Origin: JAHEJB01 sp041748175
GTDB lineage: Bacteria > Bacteroidota > Rhodothermia > Rhodothermales > Rubricoccaceae
Length of the DNA stretch: 64,000 nt
NCBI GenBank assembly: GCA_041748175.1
Contig: JBGTDU010000087.1
Coordinates: forward strand, 1 to 64,000
Direction: 5' to 3'
The notes below the pieces were generated by a model. The model saw only the letters and a list, made by a program, of their open reading frames with translations. It was not told the origin of the DNA and searched no databases. Position numbers and translations under genes: made by a program. Numbering within the stretch: the stretch's first letter is position 1; the number at the start of each line of letters is the position of its first letter. Shown piece after piece: positions 1-9,113 of the stretch.

Positions 1-1213
1 GAACCGCAACGCGCTGGCCCAATGTGTTAAAGAGCTCAGCCGTCACATTCTGATCCTGCGCAACCGCGAGCGTGAACTGGCTCTGAGGGTTGAACGGGTT
101 CGGGTAGGCGGCGCTCAGCACGTGCGAACCAGGTGTCTCGACCGCAACTTCCAGTTCAGCCGAGTATTCGAACGCACCGTCGAAGTCGATCTGCTTGAGG
201 CGGAAGGAATGCGTTCCAACACCCATGTCGCCGGCATTGAATCCGTAAGTCTGTGCTTCAGTCGTCGTGCCGTTGCCTTCGACGAAGCCCAGTGCATTCC
301 AGCCGTCGCCGACTTTCACCTGAACCTCGAAACCAGCGTTGTTGGTTTCGGAAGCCGTCGCCCAATTCAGCGAGACATCCGTTCCGCTGACGATTGCGTT
401 GAAAGAAATCAACTCCACCGGAGTCTCGACGCCGTAAACCTGGAACGGCACGCCCTGCGGCGTGAGCGTCCCACCATCAACGAAGGCAGCACAAACGCCA
501 CCCGTGGTACCCGCAATACACTGCTCAGAATTGCCGGTCGTCGTCTGGCCTGTGATGGTGATCGGTGGCGCCCATGGGCCCGATCCCAGCGAACCATCTG
601 TTGCCCATTCCAGCCAGTAGGTTCCGGGCGCTAGCGATACGACGACGGTGCTCGTCTACCGCATGATCGCCCGATCGCTCACGGTGCCCATTGTCGTCTC
701 CGTGACGCGGAGGATATTCGAGAATGTGGTCGCATTCATGACGTTGGTAGCGCAATCGCCCCAGATGAGATTCGGCGTGGTGCTCGGCGGACCATCCCAG
801 ATGCACATGTGCACCTGCGTCATGGTGCTGGCACCGGGGCCACCACCCGTCTGGTATGCATAGGTCACGATCTCATTGACTTCCCAACCGGGAACAGGGA
901 CGGTAAAATCGTCTGCCATAAAGTTCTGGGCCGTAACCTGATGGCCGGCGCCAAGGGTGCTCATCAGGAGCGAGTTGTTCTGAAGAACACTTTCATCTGC
1001 CCCTCCGAGGCCAGTGCCGGGGCTGTTAACAAGGGGGCCATTGTCGTAAAGCAGGCCGCCGTGCAGAGAAGGCAGTGGAACGGGCGGCGTGAGATCAACG
1101 GCAGAAGAACCATCTCCGATGGGAGCGAGGTCGTTCTGAGCTTGCGCGATGTTGAACGTGAGGCCCACCACAAGCAGGCCGACACAGAGGAAAACAGGTA
1201 AGAGACGTTTCAT
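1..1213 (-). pseudogene. T9SS type A sorting-domain protein, interrupted by an in-frame TAG and cut by the window edge
   Basis: The gene starts at 1213 with a signal peptide (residues 1-25, ending AQAQ) and encodes an extracellular domain related to the protein at 43033-44013 (shared TYWLEW/TYWLSV region). Translation meets TAG at 656-658 after 185 residues. The same frame then stays open to the window edge and encodes a plausible continuation: a beta-rich domain, then the start of a type A sorting domain (YPNPFNP, LGQRV). T9SS cargo carry this domain at the C terminus, where it directs passage across the outer membrane. If the stop is real, the product would lose its sorting signal and not be secreted. 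A CAG to TAG change or a base-calling error would explain it. The C terminus lies outside the window. Confidence 0.8.
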
Positions 1214-1432
1214 GACACTCCACGGAGTTGGTTGAAGGAAGGCCGGACGTAATCGCGACCATCGCGGCTATTCAGCCACGCGCAGGCCAATGTATAACAG
1301 GCGGAGGTATTGAAGCCTTTGAATAGATCAGATTTTTTTCACCGTCGCTTGGAGCGGCGCTGCATGCCGCTGAAGATTGTCGCGCCGAGCTCCCGTGGTG
1401 GTCCGCTTGGCTCTTTTGGGGGTCAGTAGCCG

Positions 1433-2728
1433 CTACAATCCAGCCCGTTCGAACAACTCATCTACTCTGCGAATGTGGTACCGTGGGTCGAAGGCGGCCG
1501 AAATCTTTTCCGATGTGAGATGTGACGTGATGATGGGGTCCGCGTCAACAATCTCCCTGAAGACGCGGCGCTCCTGCCACGCCTGCATGGCGCGCGGCTG
1601 CACCAAGTCGTAGGCCTCTTCGCGGTTGAGGCCCGCCTCGATCAGCATCAGCAAGAGCCGCTGGCTGTAGACGAGGCCGTACGTTCGTTCGAGATTCTCC
1701 AGCATCCGCTCGGGATAGACCGCCAGGTTTTCAATGATCCGCGCGATGCGGTCGAGGGCATAATCGAGGACGATCGTAGCGTCGGGGAAAATCACGCGCT
1801 CGACGGAAGAGTGGCTGATGTCCCGCTCGTGCCAGAGCGCCATGTTTTCGTAGGCCGAAACCATGTAGCCGCGCAGGAGCCGGGCCATACCCGTGAGGTT
1901 TTCGGAGCCGATCGGGTTGCGCTTGTGCGGCATCGCGGACGAGCCCTTTTGGCCTTTTCCGAAGGACTCCTCGGCCTCGAGCACTTCGGAGCGTTGGAGA
2001 TGGCGAATCTCGACAGCGATCTTCTCAATCGTCGCGCCAATGAGCGCGAGCGTGGCCATGTAGTGCGCGTGGCGGTCGCGTTGCAGGATTTGTGTCGAGA
2101 TCGGTGCGGGTTTGAGGCCCAGCTTCTCGCACGTCAACCGCTCCACTTCGGGCGGGATATGCGCGAAGGTGCCGACTGCGCCAGAGAGCTTCCCAACACG
2201 GATGCCTTCAGCAGCAGCCTCGAACCGCTCGATGTCTCGCTGCACCTCAGCATAGAAAAGGGCCATCTTGAGCCCGAACGTCGTGGGCTCGGCGTGGACG
2301 CCATGCGTCCGCCCGACCATGAGTGTGGTTTTGTGCTCGCGGGCTTTCGCCGCGAGGACGTCAGCCAGACGCGAAAGTCCAGCCCGAAGCAATTCGTTGG
2401 CCCGTAGAATGCGCAGCGAAAGGGCCGTGTCAACGACATCCGAGGAAGTCAGGCCATAGTGGATCCACTTGCGTTCATCGCCAAGGGTCTCGGAGACCGC
2501 CCTTGTGAACGCCACCACGTCGTGGCGCGTGGCCTCCTCGATCGCGTGGATTCGCGTGATGTTGAACGATGCATTCGCGTAGAGAGCTTCGACGTCCTCT
2601 GCTGGAATGATGCCCGTCGCCTGACTCCATGCATCGCACGCGGCAAGTTCGACATCGAGCCACGCTTGGAATTGGGCTTCTTCGGTCCAGATGGCCCCCA
2701 TTTCAGGGCGCGTGTAGCGTTCAATCAC
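1433..2728 (-). CDS. purB: adenylosuccinate lyase
   Basis: Catalyses two fumarate-releasing steps of purine synthesis: SAICAR to AICAR and adenylosuccinate to AMP. The protein is about 431 residues, the usual size of the Bacillus-type enzyme, and begins VIERYTRPEM as that family does. The fumarase/aspartase superfamily signature SSAMPHKRNP lies at residues 263-272, and the conserved GRTHGVHAEP block at about 139-148 contains catalytic histidines. I place the start at GTG 2728 because it matches the family N terminus; an upstream TTG at 2764 would add 12 residues with no family support. It stands alone, with the toast_rack gene upstream on the same strand. Confidence 0.95.
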   Translation of the reverse strand: MIERYTRPEMGAIWTEEAQFQAWLDVELAACDAWSQATGIIPAEDVEALYANASFNITRIHAIEEATRHDVVAFTRAVSETLGDERKWIHYGLTSSDVVDTALSLRILRANELLRAGLSRLADVLAAKAREHKTTLMVGRTHGVHAEPTTFGLKMALFYAEVQRDIERFEAAAEGIRVGKLSGAVGTFAHIPPEVERLTCEKLGLKPAPISTQILQRDRHAHYMATLALIGATIEKIAVEIRHLQRSEVLEAEESFGKGQKGSSAMPHKRNPIGSENLTGMARLLRGYMVSAYENMALWHERDISHSSVERVIFPDATIVLDYALDRIARIIENLAVYPERMLENLERTYGLVYSQRLLLMLIEAGLNREEAYDLVQPRAMQAWQERRVFREIVDADPIITSHLTSEKISAAFDPRYHIRRVDELFERAGL

Positions 2729-2842
2729 GGCGATGCGGTTGTTGGTCCGGGCGCAGATTAGCAACGCGCAGCCTCAGCCAGCACCCACAAACGTTCAACT
2801 TTCTGCCTGTTTGGAAGCCGACGGATTCAGGGGGCGAATCTC

Positions 2843-3823
2843 TCAGTCAACCAGCTTGACCTCAACATTTCCAGGCCCGGCGTCGATCTCAATGAACAAA
2901 ACGCTGGTGTCCTCGGATGTGCCGGGGCTCGCCCACGTGTCGCTCCCCACGCGCTCGAATGAGTCGGGAAAGGAGATCTTGGTCATAAATGATGCGGGCG
3001 CTTCAACCATCACCGGTAGCCCTGCGGGCAACAAAACCGTCAACGACGACACACCCACGTTGAGCTCGGCGCGAGCGCCCGGCGTGAAGGAATCGCCGGA
3101 AAAATCAAGGGTGAACTCGCCCGCGCCTCCATCGAATTCGAAAGCCTCGAAGCGAGCGTTGCCCAATCCGAACGCGCTGAACTCGGAAAGACCGGCCTCT
3201 ATGTCAAGATGCCGCAAGACGACCGGGTTCGGTTCGTCGAAACGGAGCGAGGCCGAAGCCATCCCGCATTCCAGATTTAAACGCTCCAGCGGGATTCCCG
3301 TGAAGTTGAGGTCAGCGTCGGCCGCTCCAAGCGATAGATCCAGATCGAGCGTCTTTGAGTCGGCGAAGTAGAGCTGCCATCGGCTGCCTCCCGTGCCTCG
3401 CAATCCGCGGAGGGAAACGTCCTCGCCGTCGAGCGAGAGAGAGACCTCGGCGCCGTGGCCATCGCTTTCACCAAAAAAACGAGGCCGTAGCTGATGGCTC
3501 ACCACGACGCCTTCCGCCTGAAACAGCGTGCCCCGCTCTGCGGTCGCAGTCGTCACATGCCCGAGCGCGAGATCTATGTCGGCACGCACGCGCTGCGCAC
3601 CGTCGTCCTGCAACTCAAAGAATGAGCGCACTGAGTGCCGTGTCGGACCAGCCTCGCCACCCACCGTGTCTTCTTCGTGGTTGTGCACAGGAGGCGCGGT
3701 GAAGAGGTACGAAGCACACGCGATGCTCGCAATCACGAGTACTACAAAAATGACAGCGCACCCCACCACAATGCGGAGGGCTTTGTTATGATGCTCGGGC
3801 GGTTTGATGTCGCGTGGCTGCAC
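2843..3823 (-). CDS. membrane-anchored toast_rack / LiaF-like protein
   Basis: A 326-residue protein with a short basic N terminus, one transmembrane helix at about residues 16-38, and a long extracytoplasmic beta-rich part. The C-terminal half shows the repeating strand pattern of the toast_rack/LiaF C-terminal fold: short LDLDLSLGAAD and LNVGVSSLTVLLP repeats ending in VMVEAP. In Firmicutes such domains belong to cell-envelope stress proteins such as LiaF. Here there is no neighbouring two-component system, so the role is unknown. It is downstream of the ABC exporter pair on the same strand, and about 88 bp separate it from the permease stop. Family assignment is from pattern recognition only. 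Confidence 0.6.
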   Translation of the reverse strand: MQPRDIKPPEHHNKALRIVVGCAVIFVVLVIASIACASYLFTAPPVHNHEEDTVGGEAGPTRHSVRSFFELQDDGAQRVRADIDLALGHVTTATAERGTLFQAEGVVVSHQLRPRFFGESDGHGAEVSLSLDGEDVSLRGLRGTGGSRWQLYFADSKTLDLDLSLGAADADLNFTGIPLERLNLECGMASASLRFDEPNPVVLRHLDIEAGLSEFSAFGLGNARFEAFEFDGGAGEFTLDFSGDSFTPGARAELNVGVSSLTVLLPAGLPVMVEAPASFMTKISFPDSFERVGSDTWASPGTSEDTSVLFIEIDAGPGNVEVKLVD

Positions 3824-3910
3824 GGTGGCGGACTACGGGACGAGCTTTGCCAGGTTTCGCCTGCACGGTAGGCAATGCCTCTGGCAGCGCGCGCTTCTCG
3901 TCCGTCTATC

Positions 3911-5218
3911 CTACGCCGTCCTGGCCCACCTCCACAGGTCCCGCAATGTGGCTTTCTTGCCATACATCAGGATGCCGACACGGTAGATGCGCGATGCAAT
4001 CCAGATCATCACCATGAAACCCAGCGCGAGGAACACGAACGCGAGCAGAACCTGCCAGATGGGCACGGAGGTCACCGTCATTCGCACCGTCATCATAACG
4101 GGCGCGGAAAACGGGAAGAGCGACAAGAAAACCGAGAGCGGGGCGTCGGGCTGCTCGATGAGGTATGGCATGAAGAAGACGGGCAGGATGATCGGGACCA
4201 TCACCGGAAACTGGAGGGTCTGCGCGTCGGACTCCTGCTCCACCGCGCTACCAACGGCGGCAAAGAGCGCCGAGAACAATAGGTAGCCGCCAAGGAAAAA
4301 TCCCACAAACGAAATCATCAAACCTGGCGAGAGAACCGAGGCCAACACCGCAGGATCGAGCGGAGGGCCGCTTGTTGCCATGCCATCCGGCATGTTGACG
4401 CCCGGCGTGCTGAGGATGTCTGGCGAGAACGCCATCGCCATCAGCGGCCCAGCCAATGCTCCGACAACCATTATCAGCACACTCCACCCGATGAGTTGCG
4501 TGAGCCCTACCGCGCCAATCCCCAAAACTTTGCCCATCATGAGCTCGTACGGACGTGCGCTGGACGCGATGACTTCTACTATGCGCGTCGACTTTTCCTC
4601 GATCACGCCGCGCATGACCATCACGCCGTATATGAGCACAGAGACGTAAATCAACATTCCCAGAACGTAGCCGAGAATGGAAGAAATCACTGCGCCATCG
4701 GCTGCATCGCCTTCCTGGGAAATCGTGACGAGCTCAAGGTTGGCACGTTCATCAAGCAAGGCCAGGACTTCCTCACCCGCGCCGACATCGCGGATCCGTT
4801 GGCGGCGAACGGCGTCGCGCAGCGCACCCTGCAACGCCATCTGCTGGCTGAGCCCACCGCCGCCACGGCCGTAGTAAGATGCACCGGACGTCCCGTCCAT
4901 CAGCCCCTCGCTGAGCACGAAGAAGCCATCCAACCGGCCATCGAGGACGTGCGCGCGAAGGGAGTCGAAGGGCTCATCCACAACGTCAATGGCGTACGCA
5001 GCGGGCAGGGTTTCGATGAGCGGCTCTGCCAACTGCCCGGTTTCATCAACCAGTGCGATGTGCCGCGCAGAGTCGCCCTCCGAGAGCACCGCCATTGCTA
5101 TCGGCAACGCAATGACGGCGAGCATGAGTACGGGCGCGAGCGCGGTCGTCAGAATGAACGTTTTTGTCCGAACGCGGCGCAGGTACTCGGAGCGGGCTAT
5201 GAGGAGGATCTTTTGCAT
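3911..5218 (-). CDS. ABC-2 type transporter permease (NatB-like)
   Basis: A 435-residue permease that pairs with the ATPase encoded immediately upstream (5317-6270), forming an export complex of the NatAB type. The N terminus MQKILLIARSEYLRRVRTKT followed by a membrane helix (about residues 20-45) is typical. A large extracytoplasmic domain follows, then five or six helices in the C-terminal half, including the IxxxxSSxRPxELMxGK coupling segment near the middle. The start at 5218 was chosen over the in-frame upstream extension because the extra residues are translated from a low-complexity repeat. The substrate cannot be told from sequence; NatAB relatives export sodium or other small molecules. 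Confidence 0.85.
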   Translation of the reverse strand: MQKILLIARSEYLRRVRTKTFILTTALAPVLMLAVIALPIAMAVLSEGDSARHIALVDETGQLAEPLIETLPAAYAIDVVDEPFDSLRAHVLDGRLDGFFVLSEGLMDGTSGASYYGRGGGGLSQQMALQGALRDAVRRQRIRDVGAGEEVLALLDERANLELVTISQEGDAADGAVISSILGYVLGMLIYVSVLIYGVMVMRGVIEEKSTRIVEVIASSARPYELMMGKVLGIGAVGLTQLIGWSVLIMVVGALAGPLMAMAFSPDILSTPGVNMPDGMATSGPPLDPAVLASVLSPGLMISFVGFFLGGYLLFSALFAAVGSAVEQESDAQTLQFPVMVPIILPVFFMPYLIEQPDAPLSVFLSLFPFSAPVMMTVRMTVTSVPIWQVLLAFVFLALGFMVMIWIASRIYRVGILMYGKKATLRDLWRWARTA

Positions 5219-5316
5219 AAAGCGTAATCCGTAGTGCGTAATCTGTAGCGCGTAATCTGTAGCGCGTTTCTTGCGTTGCCTGACCGCTCCGATTCGAATC
5301 AAATACGAACTACGCA
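5219..5316. repeat. short-period low-complexity leader before the ABC permease gene
   Basis: Between natA-like and natB-like genes the sequence is built from near-repeats of GCGTAATCTGTA and GTAGTGCGTAAT, with an inverted copy (CTACGCATTACGC) at the far end. A related motif, GTAGTGCGTAATGCGTA, occurs before ecsC at 51608-51626. The repeat ends a few bases from the permease start codon. Confidence 0.7.
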
Positions 5317-6270
5317 TTACGCGACAGGTGTTGGCTCGGTAGCCGCCAACTTTCTCGGTGTGCGCTCTCGGCCAACGGCCATTCTGAAAATCTCATCCAG
5401 CGGAGGTTCGTGGAGTTCGAAATGGTAGACCTCCCGCACCGCTGCCAACGCGGCGTCGAGGACGCGACGAGGGGGCGTTTCGGCCAACAGCCGAACGGTT
5501 GCATGGCCGGCGGTGCGAGACAAAACACTCACCGCGCCCTCGGCTTCGAGGCCATCGAGCCAGGTCTCGGGGCCCTCGAAAACAAGCGTCACAGTATTGG
5601 ACCCGAACTGCCGCTTGACCTCACGGAGCGGCCCACTGAGCAGCACGCCCCCTTCCGCGATCAGGCAGATATCGTCGCAGATTTGTTCAACCTGCTCCAT
5701 ACGGTGAGATGCGAAGAGCACGGTCCGGCCCATCGAGCGGAGTTCCGCGATGACGTCCTGAAGCAACTCCGCGTTGATCGGGTCAAGTCCGCTAAAGGGT
5801 TCGTCGAGAATCACGAGCTCGGGATCGTGGACGATGGTGGCGATGAATTGAACTTTCTGCTGCATACCCTTGCTGAGCGTCTCGACCTTCTTGCCATACC
5901 AATCGGTCGCGTCAAAGCGGGCAAGCCATCGCCGAACGGAGGTGTCGGCATCTCGTCCTTTCATGCCCTTGAGTCGCGCCAGATAAACCAGTTGCTCGCC
6001 AACCTTGAGCTTCCGATACAAGCCTCGTTCCTCCGGGAGATAGCCCATTCGGGGTTGCGTCTCGGCACCTACGGATTGTCCGCCGAGAGTAATTCGCCCC
6101 GTATCCGGCACCGTGATATACATGATCATCCGGATGATGGAGGTCTTCCCGGCACCGTTCGGCCCGAGTAACCCGAATATCCGCCCCGGTTCTGCCATGA
6201 ACGAAACGTCATCCACGGCCGTCAGCTTGCCGTAACGCTTGGTGACGTGGTCAACCTGAAGGAGAGGCAT
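5317..6270 (-). CDS. ABC transporter ATP-binding protein (NatA-like)
   Basis: A 317-residue ATPase that would energise the permease encoded downstream. Visible motifs are Walker A GPNGAGKT at 36-43, the ABC signature LSKGMQQ at about 132-138, Walker B LVILDEP at 152-158, and the switch histidine in LFASHRMEQ. After the nucleotide-binding domain there is a roughly 100-residue C-terminal domain (DUF4162-like) common in NatA-type exporters. ATG 6270 gives the usual start MPLLQVDHVTKRYG; an upstream in-frame ATG would add 16 residues. The coding region is separated from the permease by a 98-bp repetitive spacer, and the two are probably co-transcribed. Confidence 0.9.
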   Translation of the reverse strand: MPLLQVDHVTKRYGKLTAVDDVSFMAEPGRIFGLLGPNGAGKTSIIRMIMYITVPDTGRITLGGQSVGAETQPRMGYLPEERGLYRKLKVGEQLVYLARLKGMKGRDADTSVRRWLARFDATDWYGKKVETLSKGMQQKVQFIATIVHDPELVILDEPFSGLDPINAELLQDVIAELRSMGRTVLFASHRMEQVEQICDDICLIAEGGVLLSGPLREVKRQFGSNTVTLVFEGPETWLDGLEAEGAVSVLSRTAGHATVRLLAETPPRRVLDAALAAVREVYHFELHEPPLDEIFRMAVGRERTPRKLAATEPTPVA

Positions 6271-6410
6271 GGAGTAGGGTTGAACGAGCCGGGAAACTAC
6301 CGCCATCGCCTTCGGCAAAAGCCCGACCAGGTTTCGTGTGCGGCAAGCGCAGCTCAGAAAACCTCGCAGAAAGTAAGACGTACGTACCCGGCACCTTTCC
6401 CCTGCCCCTC

Positions 6411-6989
6411 ATGAAACTCCGCATCTCTGTCTCTTTCGGGCTCATCGGCCTTCTAACGCTCACGGCGGGTTGCGACGCCGTCGCCACGCTGCGCGGTGAG
6501 CACAACGTGGTAATCAGCGGCGACGTGGCGGACGCGTTTGTCGGCGAGGCCGTGTACTCCGTTCTCAATGGGCCATCCGGCCCACGTTTCGTGCTCCTGC
6601 TCTCCCGCGACGACCTACGCGATAACGACGAGGACGACTACACCTATATCGTCATGACGCGCCAGAGCGACGTACCGGGCGTGGGCGTATTTACCATTGC
6701 CGAGAACGACGCGTCGAACGATACGTTCACAGGCAGCTTCGCCGATCTGGCCCGGGCCGATGAACCACTCGACGCCACCGGCCCCGTTCTCTCGGCGAGA
6801 ACAGGTGTGCTCTCCATCACCAACATCGAGGGCGACTATCTGGTCGGGGCCTTCCGCTTCGACGCCCGGGGGCTGAATCTTCCGGATCGATCAGGGTTTA
6901 TCGACGCCGCGTTAGATGGCGTGTTTGAGGCTCGGCCCGTCAGCCCGAGTACCCTTGAAAATCTGGAAGTCGACTTCGACTTCCAATAG
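6411..6989 (+). CDS. predicted lipoprotein of unknown function
   Basis: A 192-residue protein with an N-terminal signal peptide (MKLRISVSFGLIGLLTLTAGC) whose lipobox LTAGC predicts lipid attachment at Cys21. The mature part is acidic, rich in beta-type segments, and shows no family I recognise. It is transcribed divergently from the ABC exporter and convergently with the small gene at 7030-7326. I chose ATG 6411 because it begins the signal peptide; an upstream in-frame start would put 25 unrelated residues in front of it. Confidence 0.7.
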   Translation: MKLRISVSFGLIGLLTLTAGCDAVATLRGEHNVVISGDVADAFVGEAVYSVLNGPSGPRFVLLLSRDDLRDNDEDDYTYIVMTRQSDVPGVGVFTIAENDASNDTFTGSFADLARADEPLDATGPVLSARTGVLSITNIEGDYLVGAFRFDARGLNLPDRSGFIDAALDGVFEARPVSPSTLENLEVDFDFQ

Positions 6990-7029
6990 AAGAACAACGG
7001 TCTCCTCGACGTGGCAGCCCTGCGCCGCC

Positions 7030-7326
7030 TTACAACAAACCGCGTTGCTCGGCCGGGATCGGCAAAACATATTGCCTCTCCATGGTTTCCTGATGCACAC
7101 CAAAAACCCCTGTCCCGCGGAAGTTGACAACCACGTGGCGATCTGTTTGCCCCACGACTTCGCCAATCCCGTAGTACACCGGCGCGGGCCCGTAGTAGAC
7201 CAGCTCTCCCCTGCCAACCTTGTTCATCCGGGCGCGTCGGAAGAACGGCGGTATCACGGGCAACAACTCCAACCGAAACGCCGGGCGGGGGTTGGGGAAG
7301 TTGAGCAGGGATTCTCTGAGCTTCAT
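7030..7326 (-). CDS. small conserved-looking hypothetical protein
   Basis: A 98-residue cytoplasmic-type protein. Its second half (GRGELVYYGPAPVYYGIGEV then VVVNFRGTGVFGVHQETM) resembles a small beta-barrel with conserved tyrosine and glycine positions, somewhat like DUF3553-type domains, but I do not assign it. The start at 7326 is favoured because upstream residues in the same frame look non-coding. It follows ruvC on the same strand after a 328-bp spacer and may have its own promoter. Confidence 0.5.
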   Translation of the reverse strand: MKLRESLLNFPNPRPAFRLELLPVIPPFFRRARMNKVGRGELVYYGPAPVYYGIGEVVGQTDRHVVVNFRGTGVFGVHQETMERQYVLPIPAEQRGLL

Positions 7327-7654
7327 GGCAGACGTCGACCTCAATGCACGATTGCGATGGAGGTTGTGTGAATCGGTCATTGACCGCATAGTATACACGA
7401 TCCGGTTCCGCACCGCCTGCTTGTCCGCGAAAGCGCTCGTTATGTATGCGAAAGTAAAGATCATTGACCGGCAGGCCGGGCGCAATGCCCAACTTTTTGC
7501 CCAGGCCATCCGGGATGCGCAGATCACGCAGGCGCTGAATGGGGTCGTTTGACCGCCCACTCAATCCGGATCCTGATTCCCAACCATCGCGATGCGCCGG
7601 GCGGGTGAAAGCCGAACCGGGAATGATTTCGGGCGGCGGAGCCAAACCGGTCCG
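7327..7654. other. 328-bp stretch between ruvC and the small gene, no clear gene
   Basis: One minus-strand frame is open across this stretch and reads partly like protein around 7372-7543, but it has no recognisable family and its third-position base use is not distinctive. A TATACT hexamer on the minus strand near 7391-7396 could belong to a promoter for the gene at 7030-7326. Nothing firmer can be said. Confidence 0.3.
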
Positions 7655-8188
7655 TCACTTTATCCGGTCGGGATTCGCCTCCACAAAGCTCTTCCAATTC
7701 TTGTGTGAGCCCAATCCGAACTGTTTCACGCGGTGGGCGTGGCATAGAGCAACGCCGAGTGCGTCGGAGGAATCGAGGCCGCGTTCATCGGAGAGGTTCA
7801 GAATAGTCTTCAGCATAAACCAGACCTGCTCTTTGGCTGCATTTCCGTTTCCAACAACAGACTTCTTCACTTCCTTCGGTGTGTACTCGGTGACGGGAAT
7901 CTGCCTGTGTGTGGCCGCAAGCATCACCGCTGCCTGCGCCCGCCCAAGCTTCAACATGGACTGGGCGTTGTTGCCATATACTGGCATTTCTACCGCGCAT
8001 ACATCCGGGTGGTATCGGTCGATCACGCCCAGAACAGTCTCGTAGATGCGCGCTAGCCGAAGGCTGTGGTCCATCTGCCGCGATATTTCGACGGCCCCGT
8101 AATCCAGCACTCTTTGCCTTTGCCCCTCAATCTCGAGAATCCCATAGCCCGTGTGTCTCGTGCCGGGGTCGATGCCGAGTACGATCAT
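7655..8188 (-). CDS. ruvC: crossover junction endodeoxyribonuclease RuvC
   Basis: Resolves Holliday junctions with the RuvAB motor during recombinational repair. The 177-residue protein starts MIVLGIDPGTRHTGYG, with catalytic Asp7; the other acidic active-site residues are visible as Glu67 (AVEMPVYG), Asp139 and Asp142 (GLDSSDALGVALCH). This is the complete RNase H-fold set, so the enzyme should be active. A pyrimidine-rich repeat lies directly against the start codon. It is downstream of the YebC-family gene on the same strand, a common ruvC neighbourhood. Confidence 0.95.
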   Translation of the reverse strand: MIVLGIDPGTRHTGYGILEIEGQRQRVLDYGAVEISRQMDHSLRLARIYETVLGVIDRYHPDVCAVEMPVYGNNAQSMLKLGRAQAAVMLAATHRQIPVTEYTPKEVKKSVVGNGNAAKEQVWFMLKTILNLSDERGLDSSDALGVALCHAHRVKQFGLGSHKNWKSFVEANPDRIK

Positions 8189-8219
8189 CTGAAGGGTGAG
8201 GGGTGAACAGGTGATTGGC
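8189..8219. repeat. low-complexity leader abutting the ruvC start
   Basis: Read in the ruvC direction this is CACCTGTTCACCCCTCACCC then TTCAG directly before ATG: imperfect copies of CACCC/TCACC. It resembles the leader before uppP (48914-48958). Confidence 0.5.
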
Positions 8220-8263
8220 TTTCCGTAGGGGCGCGTTAGATCGCGTACTTCTCCGGCTTGCCG

Positions 8264-9010
8264 CTATGCCAACGACGCCAGCGTCTCTTCGTCCACTTCG
8301 AGCGTGGAGTAGACCGCCTGCACGTCCTGATGCTCATCGAGAGCGTCGAAGAGGCGCAAGAGTTTGGCCGTCGCTTCCGGGTCGAGTCTCGTCGTCGTGT
8401 TCGGGATGCGTTGCAGGCCAGTTTCTTCGGGGACAATCCCCGTTATGTGCAGTGCGGCCTGAACCGCTCCGAAGGCTTCGACGGGTGTCTCAACGACGAA
8501 CACGTCGTCCTCGATCCGCATATCCTCGGCGCCAGCATCTGCTACGAGCAAAAAGAGATCGTCCTCGCTCAAACCATCGGTAGGAATCTCGAAGATCCCT
8601 TTCTGATCAAAAAGAAAGGCGACCGAGCCTGAGTTGCCCAGGTTTCCGCCCGCCTTCGAGAATGTCGACCGGAGGTCGGCTACCGTGCGGTTGGTGTTGT
8701 CCGTGAGTGCTTCGACGAACACCGCGATGCCATGCGGGCCGTAGCCCTCGTAGTTGACTTCCTCGTAATCGGCTCCTTCTATTTCTCCGGTACCGCGCTT
8801 GATTGCGCGTTCAATATTGTCCTTCGGCAGGTTCTCCGATTTCCCTTTCTCGATGGCCAAAGCGAGGCGGGGGTTCATCCCAACGTTGCCGCCGCCCTCT
8901 CGGGCCGCCACCATGATATCGCGCGTGGTGCGCGCCCACATTTTGGAGCGCTTCGCGTCGGTAGCGCCTTTCTTGCGCTTGATCTTCGACCATTTACTGT
9001 GGCCTGACAT
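8264..9010 (-). CDS. YebC/PmpR-family protein
   Basis: A 248-residue protein beginning MSGHSKWSKIKRKKGATDAK, the hallmark N terminus of this very widespread family. Members are annotated as DNA-binding transcription regulators (PmpR, YebC), and some have been linked to translation of proline-rich stretches. Three domains of the usual length are present, including the central EGYGPHGIAVFVEALTDN block. It precedes ruvC on the same strand with about a 75-bp gap; YebC and RuvC genes are often neighbours. Which of the two proposed roles applies cannot be seen from sequence. Confidence 0.93.
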   Translation of the reverse strand: MSGHSKWSKIKRKKGATDAKRSKMWARTTRDIMVAAREGGGNVGMNPRLALAIEKGKSENLPKDNIERAIKRGTGEIEGADYEEVNYEGYGPHGIAVFVEALTDNTNRTVADLRSTFSKAGGNLGNSGSVAFLFDQKGIFEIPTDGLSEDDLFLLVADAGAEDMRIEDDVFVVETPVEAFGAVQAALHITGIVPEETGLQRIPNTTTRLDPEATAKLLRLFDALDEHQDVQAVYSTLEVDEETLASLA

Positions 9011-9113
9011 TGGTTGTCCGTGCGTTCTTCAGGATGGAATGGATGGTGGAAATATAGAGCGCCTGCGTGCCGACGGGAATTGAAAACGCGTAGGGACAGG
9101 GTATATCACGTCG

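Noticed and set aside
656..658. TAG read as pyrrolysine or as a sense codon
   Set aside because: Other genes in the window end at TAG, and no pyl genes or special context are seen; mutation or sequencing error is simpler.
6836..7645. Long minus-strand open frame across the lipoprotein 3' end, the small gene and the spacer
   Set aside because: It overlaps two better-supported genes in other frames, ends in low-complexity Arg-rich sequence, and matches no family; long open frames are common in GC-rich DNA.
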